From Chondrus crispus (taxonomy: Eukaryota; Rhodophyta; Florideophyceae; Gigartinales; Gigartinaceae): DNA of 64,000 nt. Position numbers and translations under genes: made by a program. Each line of letters opens with the position of its first letter. Position 1 is the first letter of the stretch. The stretch spans positions 244,293-308,292 of the forward strand of contig NW_005179101.1 of NCBI RefSeq assembly GCF_000350225.1, read 5' to 3'. Below, in pieces: positions 32,314 through 41,969 of this stretch. Under the pieces are notes generated by a model, which was not told the DNA's origin, did no database searches, and was given only the letters and a program-made list of their open reading frames with translations.

Positions 32314-33963
32314 TCATTCTGCATGGGCGACATCATATGAAATCTCGGTGTACGTGAGCAGCTTGATGAAGTGTCCCAGGACTGTGGCTACTGCCAGAAA
32401 TGCAGCGCACCCTACGATTCCTGCCATGGCCGCTAACTGTAGTGGAAGTGGGAGAAATTTGATACCAGTTAAACCTAGCGCGGCAAATAGGAGCGCGGAA
32501 CACAAGAATGTGGCGAACCCAATACCTGCTCCAACGAACGCTGCTACTCGGCCTGTTCGAAGATTCTGCAACGCCGGCCGACATGATTCACAATGCTTCG
32601 TGTGGTAAGCATATCTGTCGTTGATTTCCTCTCTCGATTGTCGAACAATTGGCGCCTCGGATGAAATTTGTTTCCGGTGCGGGATACTGTGGCAGTTGTG
32701 GTCAAGCCACCGCCGAAATTCTACTACCAGGGAATCCCAGGTGCCCGATGCAAGCGTATACTCCTTCTTCCACGCGCTGCCGTACCCATCGCGAATGCAA
32801 TTCTGCGTATGCGCCTCTTGCCATTGCAACAGGGGTGAATCCCCGTCAAGGATCAAGTTTGAGATCGTATGTTCATACCAGCGTGGAGTAATTCGCTTCA
32901 CGAGCTTCTGAATACGCGGCATGTCGATGTTACAATTGACAGCGAACAAAGCGGAACGGTTGTAGTCGATGGGGACAGCATACGTCAACAGGGAATAAGG
33001 TGCGGCTTTGCCAACAGGTGAATTAAGCCGATAAGCAACACTGGTCGGGGCTTCAAACGTAACACTGAGTCGATGTGACGGTGAATCACCGATGCGAATT
33101 CCGGCTCTGAAAAAGCCGCGGGCGTCGTCTTTCTCAAGGATTTCTAGATTTCCAATACGTGGCACGGTGTTTCTATTACCCTGACCAGTTCCATGATGAG
33201 ACCACTGTACATGTGCGGGGTCTGCGAGGTTTTCAAGGAGTGTGCCAAAGTTAAAGGGAAAGACACGGTATGAGTTCCGGAAAGTCGTGACGCGATCACC
33301 AAGATCCAAAAGGTTCTTCGGCACTGGGATTTTGCTAACATCTGCTTCAGCACGGTCACCCAACCACACGAAGATGAGACCGGCGATGGAAACATGTGTC
33401 GCATACAAACCGCCGACGTCTGCCGCTGCTGGGATGCGTTTCTGCAAGTCCACTACTGGAATGTCAACGCAGCGACCAGTGCAATCAAAGCGCCAGCCGT
33501 GGTAGCCGCATTCCAGAATCGTCTCCATGCTGCCGTCGGGACGTGATCGTTCATAGAGTCGACCCTCTGACAATGGGGCGGCACGGTGAGGACAGACATC
33601 GTCCATGACGACGTAATTACCTGTCACCGTATCGCGAAACAGGACGTAGTGGCGATTCCAGATGGTGACGGGGATGGGCTTTGAATGTGGGACGTCTTCT
33701 GCCCATGCCATTGGGTACCAGTTGTCAAGCCATGCGAAAGGAGGGCGAGAGGAGGGCTGAGATTTGGGCGCGGTGCTTGCTTTGGGGCCTAGTTTCTGAG
33801 ACTGCACAGGCTGAGATGGGGAGGTCGGGGATGATTGTTGAGCTTCCATGGATGCGCGGCGTCGGCTATAATGCGAAACATGATGTCGGAGCACGATCGC
33901 TTTTGACGCAGAGAAGCTGGTGTGGCTTGACCATCTCACTGGAATTGGAGAAACGAAGGCCAT
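32314..33963 (-). CDS. Plastid Rieske oxygenase, pheophorbide a oxygenase/Tic55/PTC52-like
   Basis: 549 residues, ATG at 33,963. Residues 1-75 are rich in Ser/Arg/Pro with few acids, as expected of a plastid transit peptide. The Rieske [2Fe-2S] site is C124-P-H126 ... C152-G-Y-H155-G-W. The mononuclear iron site lies in NLADPAHVQWSHHG (D248, H251, H256). C458-x2-C461 (HCESCRPAL) is the redox CxxC pair seen near the C-terminus of PAO/PTC52/Tic55 proteins. Two hydrophobic segments (about 473-498 and 505-530) would anchor it in a plastid membrane. Family members oxygenate chlorophyll-derived rings (pheophorbide a or protochlorophyllide a). Which substrate applies here cannot be told from sequence alone. 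The frame is intact and single-exon. Upstream sequence to 34,155 is short and ends at a copia LTR, which may affect its promoter. Confidence 0.93.
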   Translation of the reverse strand: MAFVSPIPVRWSSHTSFSASKAIVLRHHVSHYSRRRASMEAQQSSPTSPSQPVQSQKLGPKASTAPKSQPSSRPPFAWLDNWYPMAWAEDVPHSKPIPVTIWNRHYVLFRDTVTGNYVVMDDVCPHRAAPLSEGRLYERSRPDGSMETILECGYHGWRFDCTGRCVDIPVVDLQKRIPAAADVGGLYATHVSIAGLIFVWLGDRAEADVSKIPVPKNLLDLGDRVTTFRNSYRVFPFNFGTLLENLADPAHVQWSHHGTGQGNRNTVPRIGNLEILEKDDARGFFRAGIRIGDSPSHRLSVTFEAPTSVAYRLNSPVGKAAPYSLLTYAVPIDYNRSALFAVNCNIDMPRIQKLVKRITPRWYEHTISNLILDGDSPLLQWQEAHTQNCIRDGYGSAWKKEYTLASGTWDSLVVEFRRWLDHNCHSIPHRKQISSEAPIVRQSREEINDRYAYHTKHCESCRPALQNLRTGRVAAFVGAGIGFATFLCSALLFAALGLTGIKFLPLPLQLAAMAGIVGCAAFLAVATVLGHFIKLLTYTEISYDVAHAE

Positions 33964-34288
33964 CTTTCAGATGAGAGGAAGCGGAGAGCAACTTATCGTC
34001 GCCACCTCACCACAGGCTTGTTTGCCACGAACTTGTGCTTCGTATGTTTGAGACGAAGAAGATAGTAACTTTAAGGGTTGTCTCCTGGCCACGAGTGCAG
34101 ACACGCTCCGAGTGCGGATATGAGCCCCGAGGCTTGCCGAGGGCATCATAAAGGGTGTTGAAAAGTAGAAGACCATACAAGTGTGGCATCAACATGTTAC
34201 GGGAGCATTGTTGCTGCATGTGCAGTTTATTGACAAGGGAATGGTCTTTTGGCCACACACTTCTATATTTGATTGACCTTTATATGTA

Positions 34289-34987
34289 CAGGGGGGTACC
34301 CGATTTAGTGCCTCTATATATAGTGTATGTCCCGGTTTAGTGCTACTCTAACGGCTCTACACCAAAAGGTATGATAAACAAGTGCCCCCCGGGCCCAGGA
34401 CGCCATGGAATCTGTTTTAAAAGATATGTCGGGCCTATCTCTCCAGGCAAAAAATGCAAATGTGAGCAATGTTAATGACCAAAGGGATGCCGCTGATATT
34501 GCTACGTTAAATGAAAGTAATATTAATGGTTGGGTTATGGTAGAGGATTCAAGTGAAGTCAGAGAGGCCATGGAAACAGAAGCTCTAGAAGAGGTGGAGA
34601 GAATTATGGAGGAAATGGATGGGTCTAGGTGTGTTTCATCTGGGCGAACTGAAGCAGAGCATACAGATACAGTGATGGAGGAGATTTCTAATGCTAATCA
34701 GGCTCGTTCTCTCTCTTTGATCGAAGCAGCGAATGAGTTCTCAAAATTAGAGGCGGCAGCGGTAGCTCTCTCGCTACCTGATGCGTCTTCACATTTGCGC
34801 AAGGCTAGACGCATCATATTTGAGGCTCTCAAGCCACAGAAGAAGCAGAAACAGACGACCTTGACGGGTTTCCTTAGTTAAATACTATATTCAGTCTTCT
34901 TGTTAAGTTACCGTTCTTGTGCCAAACCCGATTTAGTGCCTATTTTATCACGCTACACGGGGTAGCACTAAATAGGGTACCCCCCTG
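34289..34987 (+). mobile_element. pogo-like 699-bp TIR element with its own ORF, TA target duplication
   Basis: The ends are CAGGGGGGTACCCGATTTAG at 34,289 and its near-complement ending ...GGGTACCCCCCTG at 34,987, with TA on both sides (34,287-34,288 and 34,988-34,989). The related LTR at 21,300 has an uninterrupted TATATGTATCTTTC, showing the empty target. CAG...CTG ends and TA duplication are those of pogo/Tc1-mariner elements. Inside is one ORF (34,405-34,881). Second, inner copies of TTTAGTGC occur near both ends. Confidence 0.85.
34405..34881 (+). CDS. 158-residue ORF inside the pogo-like element, PCNA-box-like C-terminus
   Basis: ATG at 34,405, TAA at 34,881, intact. The N-terminal half is acidic and contains no helix-turn-helix. 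Residues about 105-145 are helical with FSKLEAAAVALSLPDASSHL followed by RKARRIIFEAL. The end is a short basic stretch followed by QTTLTGFLS. QTTLTGFL resembles the PCNA-interaction box (Q-x-x-L/I/M-x-x-F-F/Y/L) known at the C-terminus of pogo-type transposases. The SHLRKARR block is similar to SHLRSARR encoded in the element at 39,186-40,752. I infer a remnant or separately expressed C-terminal domain of a pogo transposase, lacking the catalytic core. Whether it is translated is unknown. Confidence 0.6.
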   Translation: MESVLKDMSGLSLQAKNANVSNVNDQRDAADIATLNESNINGWVMVEDSSEVREAMETEALEEVERIMEEMDGSRCVSSGRTEAEHTDTVMEEISNANQARSLSLIEAANEFSKLEAAAVALSLPDASSHLRKARRIIFEALKPQKKQKQTTLTGFLS

Positions 34988-35148
34988 TATCTTTCTTTTT
35001 ACGGACTTCATCGATCTCCTTTTTGAGGTGCGACGAAGTCATCCTCACGAGGAGTATTAAGAATCTCATCGGGTGTGTCGGGGTAGTATAAAAGCAGCTC
35101 CCCTTTTCCTAGTAGAGGAAAAAGGAGGCAGCACACAGAGAGAATAGC

Positions 35149-35176
35149 GAAATCCAGGTGCGTAAACCCTCTAATG
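35149..35176 (+). mobile_element. Harbinger terminal fragment
   Basis: GCGAAATCCAGGTGCGTAAA and the following CCCTC match the right end of the transposon at 29,598-29,622. It is fused directly to the truncated copia LTR, with TAA following (35,175-35,177). Only about 28 bases of the element remain. Confidence 0.75.
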
Positions 35177-35177
35177 T

Positions 35178-36479
35178 ACTCAAGAGGTTCCCTACAGTAT
35201 GCTCTTGTCCAAACGGCTCGCTGCTGTAACGAACTTCATGACAGATCGGTTTCAAGATTCAGTCGCATTTAATTAACATTTATCTCAATTATGCAGACTC
35301 TGCACCAAAGACACATTATTATCTTCAGTAGAGATAATGCGCAGACTCTGTCTGCATAGCAGAGGTAAATGTTGATTGCATCACAGATTATCGACGTTTG
35401 CCGTGGAAAAGGGAATATAGCTGGATTTAAACTTGATCTTTTGTGACGAACCGGTAACTTCGTCGGTCAAGAACAATCATGCAGTATTTGCTCTCCTCTC
35501 AAAATTTTTAACAGGCTGGTTCAGGACCCTCCAACATCTTCACCGAGGAGAACTCAGGAAAGCCGCGAAAGAGCCCATGCACTATTATGGAGGGGTAATC
35601 TCTCTTCTCAGAATCATAAGTCGGGGGACAACAAGTCGTTCACTGGCGCTGTCGAGGTATCGCCACTTTACCGTTACCGCTGTAGTGAAAAGATTGCAGC
35701 TGGGGTAGTTTGATAGAAAACATGGGTATAATTATCAAGAGATATGCGATACGGCTCTAAATAGGACCCCGTCAAATCGCCTCTCCCTTTCCTTTGAATA
35801 CAAAAGACCCAGCGCTCTGCCAGTAGCCTCCTTCCAGTACAAAAGCATTGTAGAGCGCGGCCCCTTAGCCGCTAATTTGCGGACTACTGCAAATTGCGCA
35901 GCACCTTGCACTTTCAGACAACTCCTTCAAAGTTGAGAAACACAGCGACCTGCCATATATATAAAGCCTTTGCGGAGAGGGCAAACGCCTTTATAGCTCC
36001 AACTCAATGACTTCCATTCTCGGAAATGAAAAATTGCAACCCGAATTCGTTCCTAGCAGTTTGGATGCACACAATGATATCATCGAAAAGGACTCCACAT
36101 GCACACCAGTCATCCCACTTCCAGATTTGTGATCCTACATAAAAACTTGAATATACCCAATCGCGCCAGCATTCTCAGGAATAGCAAGTCGGAAACGCAC
36201 CCAAGGCCTCTACAACCATGCCAGTGACATTTTGAGAGGGGCTCTCTTCTGTGACCAGCAAGGTTGATTTATTGAGGCGAAGCCGCACACGCAAGTTAAA
36301 GCGCGGAAGCGTCAACGACACTGAATGCGATTACCGAAATCATTTGCAGTAGCTCCATCCACACGCACAGACTTCCAGTTCCTGTCATCAGAGAATATTA
36401 AAGAAGTGAATTCATACATCTGAGAACGCGCCCCAAAAACCACCAATGTACAAACGGGGCGCACCTCACATGACCATTG
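35178..36479. other. No gene recognised
   Basis: One 91-residue frame (35,433-35,708, plus) and smaller ones lack motifs. An imperfect inverted pair near 35,290-35,355 (CAGACTCTGC against GCAGACTCTG) surrounds a short AT-rich loop. Nothing else is evident. Confidence 0.5.
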
Positions 36480-37352
36480 CTATCTCCTTCCCGCAGTCAC
36501 CTTATTGCTCAACTCATTCTGGTTTACCCCTGGCCCCTGATCCATGCGTGGGTTCCGCTCGCGCGCAGCTTCCTCCCCATTTTCGACGGAGCCCATCCCA
36601 AGCACGCCACCAAAATCAGCATCCCTGCGCATGGTTTCTATCGCTTCGTAGATTTCTTTCAGCTCTTTCCTGTACCTCGCTGTCATACGCGCTGCAAGGA
36701 CCCCCTCTCTCCTGCGGCATGTTTCCGGCGCGGCAGAATCCCTGACATCAAGCCAGTGGACATCGTCGTGCGGTAGCACCCACCCCGGAAGTAGCAAGCA
36801 CTCATAACCGCCGAGTCGGACATCAACCTGCCTGAAGTACTCGTTTGGAATAACACACCCGCACGGAAAGAGGGCGATGCCGACGCCTGCCTCCACGCGA
36901 GATGCATGCGGAAGTGAACGATCGAGGAGAACGCGCTCTGCGGCGGCGACCCAATCGTCAGTTAGGAAGAGGGGAAGGTCATCAAAGACGAAAGCGACAA
37001 AGTCAATGTCGGCGGAGATTTTTGTCCAGTCGTCCGCGGAGAGCTTGGTGAGAAGGCCCTCTGGACGGGCAACTTCGACAATGTAGACGGTAGAGTTGGA
37101 AAGGAATTGAGAGCGGCGCTCATATTCGGCGACTTGATTTGGGTTGAGCTGTACGTGGCGGTCGCGTAGGGAGAGGAAAGCGAACACGGTTACGAGAAAG
37201 ACGAGAAGAAGCCAGAAAAAGGCAGAGTCCAAGTCGAGCTTGTTGAGAGTGGAACGAGACCTGGTGGGCGAGCGAAGGTGAGACGCGGCGGTATAGATGG
37301 GGCTGGAGTGATGCGCGCCGCGATGTGTTGGTGGGCGCTTCGGTAGAGACAT
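36480..37352 (-). CDS. Single-pass membrane protein of unknown function
   Basis: 290 residues, ATG at 37,352, intact. A basic cytoplasmic-type N-terminus (residues 1-40) precedes one hydrophobic segment at about 44-61 (FFWLLLVFLVTVFAFLSL). A soluble C-terminal part follows that contains FVFDDLPLFLTDDW, CGCVIPNEYF and a charged tail with a short coiled stretch (RYRKELKEIYEAIETMRRD). This is the shape of a type II membrane protein such as those of the Golgi, but no glycosyltransferase or other motif is seen. An NST sequon is present at about residue 90. No neighbours suggest a pathway. It is likely a host gene because composition and intactness differ from the surrounding elements. Confidence 0.6.
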   Translation of the reverse strand: MSLPKRPPTHRGAHHSSPIYTAASHLRSPTRSRSTLNKLDLDSAFFWLLLVFLVTVFAFLSLRDRHVQLNPNQVAEYERRSQFLSNSTVYIVEVARPEGLLTKLSADDWTKISADIDFVAFVFDDLPLFLTDDWVAAAERVLLDRSLPHASRVEAGVGIALFPCGCVIPNEYFRQVDVRLGGYECLLLPGWVLPHDDVHWLDVRDSAAPETCRRREGVLAARMTARYRKELKEIYEAIETMRRDADFGGVLGMGSVENGEEAARERNPRMDQGPGVNQNELSNKVTAGRR

Positions 37353-39185
37353 TGCGCGGGGCGATGCCTCAGCTGCAATTGAAGTGAAGCGACGTCAGGG
37401 GGAAGGTGAGAGAGTACGGATGTGTTGAAGCAGTGAGTCGAGACAGAAGAGGGCAAGGCAAAAAAACGGGTCGATATGCATCAAAACGTGGACACGTTTC
37501 GTACCAAAGAGACGGATCACCTCTCCTGACAGTAATTAAAAATAGTCTCTATTCCTTCCCAAGTGTTATTGAGAGTACACGTATCAAAAAAAAATTTAAT
37601 CGTTCAGCATTCGAATTTTGACTCCAATTCGTTTCCTTTTTGCTTTTTCCACATTTCTCCAACAAACCCTATCCTGTTTCATGGAGCTGCCCGGAGGTTT
37701 ATATTCCCATAGGCAGTGCTCAGATATGCAAGTTGTTGGAATAGCAAGGTTGACGTGCAACCATGCCGAAGTCACACCTTCCCTCTTTCAACCCCAGCTA
37801 CCAACGCCATAATATGCGAATCTCATGACGTTGGACGAGAAGAACAGTCGGTTCTCACATCATTCGACACAACCCAGATGACGGGCCGCTCCTTGCGCTC
37901 TTCGTGAACAGCCCTTTAACCAATATTTGTAAGGCGCACATCAGTGACAAGTATTCCATGATCAAGATTGCACCCTGCCCTGCCCTGAGCCCGATCAGGG
38001 AAGGTAAGTTGCATTTGCATGTTCCGGGCAACTCCAGCGCTACCGTAAGTTTTGAACCAGAACAAAATGCAGTCGCCATGATGAACAGTCAACCCAAGGA
38101 CCGTGTCAAACGTGAAATCCTTTGATTTTGTGGCTTGTGCACTGTGACTTTCCTTTCTTCCCATTTATAACCTGAGCGACAATGGTTTAAGTTGGAGGAT
38201 TGCGTTAACGCCACTACTGGAAATGCAAAACTAACAAAGAAGAATTCGGCAAACTTTGTTCCTTGAACTGAAGGTTTCGTTCAAACACTGTCACTGAGCC
38301 TCAGAGGTGAACGTACCGGAATAGTTTCAAATATTCGTCCTCGTCAATGAAGAAAGTAGAGAAATGCAAAAAATGACCGAATATCCTTTTTCTCCTGCAT
38401 TTTCTGCGGTGGTAAAGGATTTCTGCAGATACCTTTCTCATTGACGATGGGGCCACTCTACATCAGTTTTTCGATGTACTGTATACGTATGTTGTTCTGA
38501 AGTCAAGGCCGTGATCGCATTGTAACAAGCCTTGGTGACAAACACACAACTCTGTAGAACAGACGAGGGAACTACTGTACCTGATTGCTCCCGTTATCCC
38601 AGACTAAATCCCATGATGCAGCTCGGAAAGGCTGCGTAACGGGCCTCTATGAACGACCGACACCTAATTTCCGCACAGTCGTGCCCCAGTAGTGCGCACA
38701 AAATCGGCTAGTTCTCTTCACATAAGCGTTTCATGGACCCCGGACACATCTTTAACCATACTTGACTATCGCTACGATTTCTTAACAAGGCCGAGTTTCA
38801 GGAAACGCTGCGTACTCAGTCGTCCATTTTTCCATCATCCGTTGAGAGGAGGACAAATTGGGTTGCTACTTGTGATATTATGGGTGAGTCGCAGCTCCGC
38901 AGTGTTCCGAAGGAGAAGCTATTGTTGTTCCCACCAATGCTTTTCCTTTAGCCGAAGCTCATTTCTTCTCACAGCACTTCAAAAGCTGGCCGGTGCAATT
39001 TGGTTGAATTGGGATAGGTTTTGTTTCTCGAGGGAACTACTGGTCGTCTTGTTTACTAACGTGTGCATTGCAGGCAGTGTCGAAACGGCGCCCCGTCTGT
39101 GCTAAAGCATGGCTTATTAGTCTCTGTCTTCGTGCGTATGGTGTGCATAGAGTGTACTGTAGCATCCCGTCACGAAAGGTAGGTA
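37353..39185. other. No gene recognised
   Basis: Frames up to 137 residues occur (38,692-39,105, plus) without recognisable domains. There are no repeats of note. The first ~150 bases probably contain the promoter of the membrane-protein gene. Confidence 0.5.
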
Positions 39186-39253
39186 CAGGGGACCCTACCC
39201 ATTAGTGCCGCCCCGTGCGAAACCCCAAAAACCTGCACTATTGGGAGACGGCA

Positions 39254-39890
39254 TTAGAAAGTGACGTTACTTCTTCTATCTGCATGCACTCGGTACTGTA
39301 ATTTACTTCTGCCTGCTCCGTGTTGGTTCTCTGTTGTGTTTCGCGGTGAGAAACACGCGCCTTGCCGACCGTAGATGCGATAGAGCGTCTGCAGCTTGGC
39401 ACTCAGTCGCCAAACTTCCTGCTCTCCAAACAATTCCGCGATCTCGACGACATAGGGTATAGTCCTCCTCTCTATTGTATCTTCTGCGCTCTCATCTTTA
39501 TCACTTGATTGCATTTCAGGTGGATTCTGCACTACGTGAACCGTCTCCAAAACATCCATGGCGTCATTGACAGACGCTTCCACTACACCTTGGCATAGTT
39601 GAGAAATTCGAGGAGGTTCAGTTCGACATGGGGGACCATTACGGACTGACGAGTCTTCGTTTGGAGTGATTTGGGCTTCTCGCTTGCTACGCGGAGCAAT
39701 GCTGGAGCAGTTGCCTTGATTTTGCGTACAGTGCGCTCTGCAATGCCGAACTGTCACACAACTGCTGGTGTACGGTGTCCATTGGCGAGCAGATCTGCGA
39801 TTTCGAGCTTCTGCGATATGGTCAGGCGCTTGCGAGTCGCTTTTGTCTTTTTCGAAACCGGAATTATGACGAGTACCTTCGAAGGTACAA
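39254..39890 (-). pseudogene. Remnant pogo-type protein: N-terminal psq helix-turn-helix and C-terminal helix
   Basis: From about 39,840 the minus strand encodes LTISQKLEIADLLANGHRTP, a TGA, then QFGIAERTVRKIKATAPALL. Together these form the psq/CENP-B-type helix-turn-helix that opens pogo and jerky-like transposases. Further on (about 39,420-39,360), in another frame, AADALSHLRSARRVFLTAK resembles the C-terminal block of the small ORF at 34,405-34,881. The catalytic DDE core is absent between them. A continuous 249-residue frame over the same stretch mixes reading frames and is not taken as the protein. Too damaged to act. Confidence 0.6.
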
Positions 39891-39991
39891 GCTAAGATAT
39901 GTGAACAGTGTTCGATGGCGTGAGAAGGAGGATCCCGCAAAAAACGGCTTTGACGTGTTTGACACGTACGGAGTCCGTACGCCGTCCGTAA

Positions 39992-40627
39992 GAGCATCTC
40001 CACCGCGGCAGCAAATTCGGTCCAAATATGATATTTACCAAATCAGGGTAAAGTTTGGTCTCCACCGCGACACAAGAACGCAAATTGCATCGTAAATCGA
40101 ATTCGAAATCGGCGTTAGAGTTTTTCTCGTGGCAAATCAGGCCGATTTGCAACGAGATATATCCCAAAGCGATGATTGCCACGAGCTCGTCACAAGCTGA
40201 TTAGGGCGCGCGAACATTAATTCTGATTAAATCTCACAGTTGAAACACCTGGGGTGGCGGGAAGCCAGCTAGCAACTACATGTGGGCGCGAAAAACAGAA
40301 CAGCTGGTCCTCAAAAGGCATCCGAAATCACGTCATCCTCGTCATCGTCTGTAAGGAAGTCCTCAATGTCGCACTCGTCATCCCCCTGCGCAGCGGCGCT
40401 GCCTTCGACCGCCTCCAGCGGCGCCATCGGTTTTAGGGCGCCAAAGTCGTCCAGAGAGTCCATGTCGTCCTGCGGGTTAACGAGTGCGCGCGATGGAGAC
40501 GAGCAGCGCATTCGGCATAGCGCATTGCAAACAATTTGGAACATGGGGTGCCCAAAGACAGCGACCAGCTAGAAAACTGACACGCGTCCTAATTGGAATA
40601 GATTTAGCTGCAGCGCTGGAGATGCTC
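39992..40627. mobile_element. Nested MITE (636 bp), TAA target duplication in a palindromic site
   Basis: The ends GAGCATCTCCACCGC (39,992) and GCGCTGGAGATGCTC (40,627) are inverted repeats. TAA stands on both sides (39,989-39,991 and 40,628-40,630). Removing the element restores GCCGTCCGTAACGGACGGC, a palindrome centred on TAA. TWA duplication within a palindromic target is the habit of PIF/Harbinger elements. A minus-strand acidic frame (40,311-40,544) inside is of uncertain meaning. Confidence 0.8.
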
Positions 40628-40754
40628 TAACGGACGGCAGCATAACAGGCGGAACCGTATGACACGTGGCACTTTTCGTGTTCGTGGGTCTGGGCCTACA
40701 CTATTGGGAGGGTGGCACAAATATAAGCAGCACTAATGGGTAGGGTCCACTGTA

Positions 40755-41403
40755 CTGTACCCAGGACAGTTAGAGCACCCCTACTGGTTTAGTTACATTT
40801 CGAGGTTAAATATGAGAAATTTAGCGTTTGGAGATAGCGATTCTAGGCGCAACACTACCGGTTAGAGGGCAAATTCAAACGTGTTGTGCAGTGATTGGCT
40901 CTTTCGGCAGCCGTGGTCATCCAGTACGAGGGATGGTAGTGGTGGTGCTGTACGGATATACTGTGGGGGACGTCTCCGCTTCCCATCTCCTCAAGCCCCA
41001 CATGACACCATCATGCCCTGGAGGAAGGGCAGGGAGGAAAGGAGGAGGAAAGGGAGAAGGGAAGGCTTCAAGAAGAATGCAGGAGGGTGGCAGTGGCGGG
41101 TAAATTCAGCTTGGGATGAGGGTGTTGGGGGTGTTCCCTGTGCACAGAAAACAGTGCGTTCCCTGTGCACAGAGAACATTGCTCGCGCCAAGTCAATAGA
41201 ATTGGCGTGGGTTTTTGGTAATTTTTCCAAGTGGCGCAATTCTACTCGCATCTCTATTTGCGCAAATGAGTAAATCTGTCTCCATCCGGTCGGCTGCTTG
41301 GAGATAGATTTACTCAAAATAGTAAATTTTTTAGAGATACTCACTCCACTAGAGTTGCTCGTGGCCAAATCTATCTCCAAAAATCAAAAATTTACTCATT
41401 TAC
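40755..41403. other. No gene recognised
   Basis: A GGA-rich stretch (41,025-41,095) and a duplicated GTTCCCTGTGCACAGA (41,137-41,180) are the only features seen. A pair of TAGATTTACTC-like motifs follows at 41,265-41,405. Confidence 0.5.
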
Positions 41404-41406
41404 TCA

Positions 41407-41969
41407 GGGCCTCCTTTAAGACAGCATGGACAGCCATGTTTGGATGTATATGTTTGCGATTTTCAAAATATTACATGTCCAATAATTTAATGTATTGTGT
41501 CAGCGCGCCGTGATCCGTAAATTGGCTCAAGGGGTGCATCATACCGGGCTATCGATAGGGAAGCGAACGGTCTTTCTGAGCAGTGATGCAAGGAAGTGGC
41601 TGCAAAAAAGCCGCAAATCTCATTATCTTACAGTGCCTGGTTCGATATAGTGCCGTTTTCGGCCCACTGACAGAGGGAGGCACTATATCGCGATCCCCGT
41701 GTACTGGCATTCAGGGACGTCAATAAAATGATTCAATTGAATTTTAATGTATGCTAAATTGGATCAAGATTGAATTCAATCGCACTTATGCGGTAGGCGA
41801 CAGCCAATGGTGTGCTCTCGTATGGCACGTTGGTAGCGACAGATTCCATTATTTTAACTTTGTGTGCGCCATCATACTGTTAAGAAAAGTATTAAATGGA
41901 CCAATCAGGTGCACGCTGACGTCCATACATGTCCAAACATGCCCGTCCATGCTGTCTTAAAGGAGGCCC
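41407..41969. mobile_element. TIR element (563 bp), TCA target duplication
   Basis: GGGCCTCCTTTAAGACAGCA at 41,407 and its complement ending at 41,969 form ~40-bp terminal inverted repeats (continuing as TGGAC.G.CATGTTTGGA). TCA flanks both ends (41,404-41,406 and 41,970-41,972). It is non-coding. The 3-bp TCA/TGA duplication and GGG start are shared with the small TIR element at 10,017 and 44,844. Confidence 0.82.
41631..41706. repeat. 76-bp mini inverted repeat with CAG...CTG ends
   Basis: CAGTGCCTGGTTCGATATAG opens the unit. ACTATATCGCGATCCCCGTG, with TACTG after it, closes it. The inner arms GATATAGTGCC/GGCACTATATC are perfect. TA precedes the unit but does not follow it. It resembles the subterminal part of the pogo-like elements and lies inside the 41,407-41,969 element. 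Confidence 0.55.

Larger units (their letters stand above)
34156..35148 (+). mobile_element. Copia-C family LTR, interrupted and 3'-truncated
   Basis: It begins TGTTGAAAAGTAGAAG at 34,156, the 5' end of the LTR, and matches 21,442-21,150 read in reverse. It carries the same TATA box (GTATAAAAG at 35,087-35,095). It is split at 34,288 by a 699-bp TIR element. It stops at GAGAGAATA (35,148), where Harbinger terminal sequence begins, so about 120 bases of LTR end are missing. No internal copia sequence flanks it. It is a solo LTR or end fragment. Confidence 0.85.
39186..40752 (-). mobile_element. pogo-like TIR element (1,567 bp) with transposase remnants, TA target duplication
   Basis: The left end CAGGGGACCCTACCCATTAG at 39,186 and the right end, complementary to CAGTGGACCCTACCCATTAG, at 40,752 are each flanked by TA. 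A second inverted motif (CACTATTGGGAG) lies further in. The interior encodes a broken minus-strand protein (39,254-39,890) and contains a nested MITE (39,992-40,627). CAG/TA ends and the encoded helix-turn-helix place it in the pogo group. Confidence 0.85.

Noticed and set aside
36480-36776. Two overlapping ~99-codon plus-strand frames
   Set aside because: They are reverse-strand readings of the membrane-protein gene's 3' end.
39254-40003. Continuous 249-codon minus-strand frame as a single real protein
   Set aside because: The recognisable helix-turn-helix and C-terminal block lie in other frames of the same stretch, so this frame is a by-product of decay.
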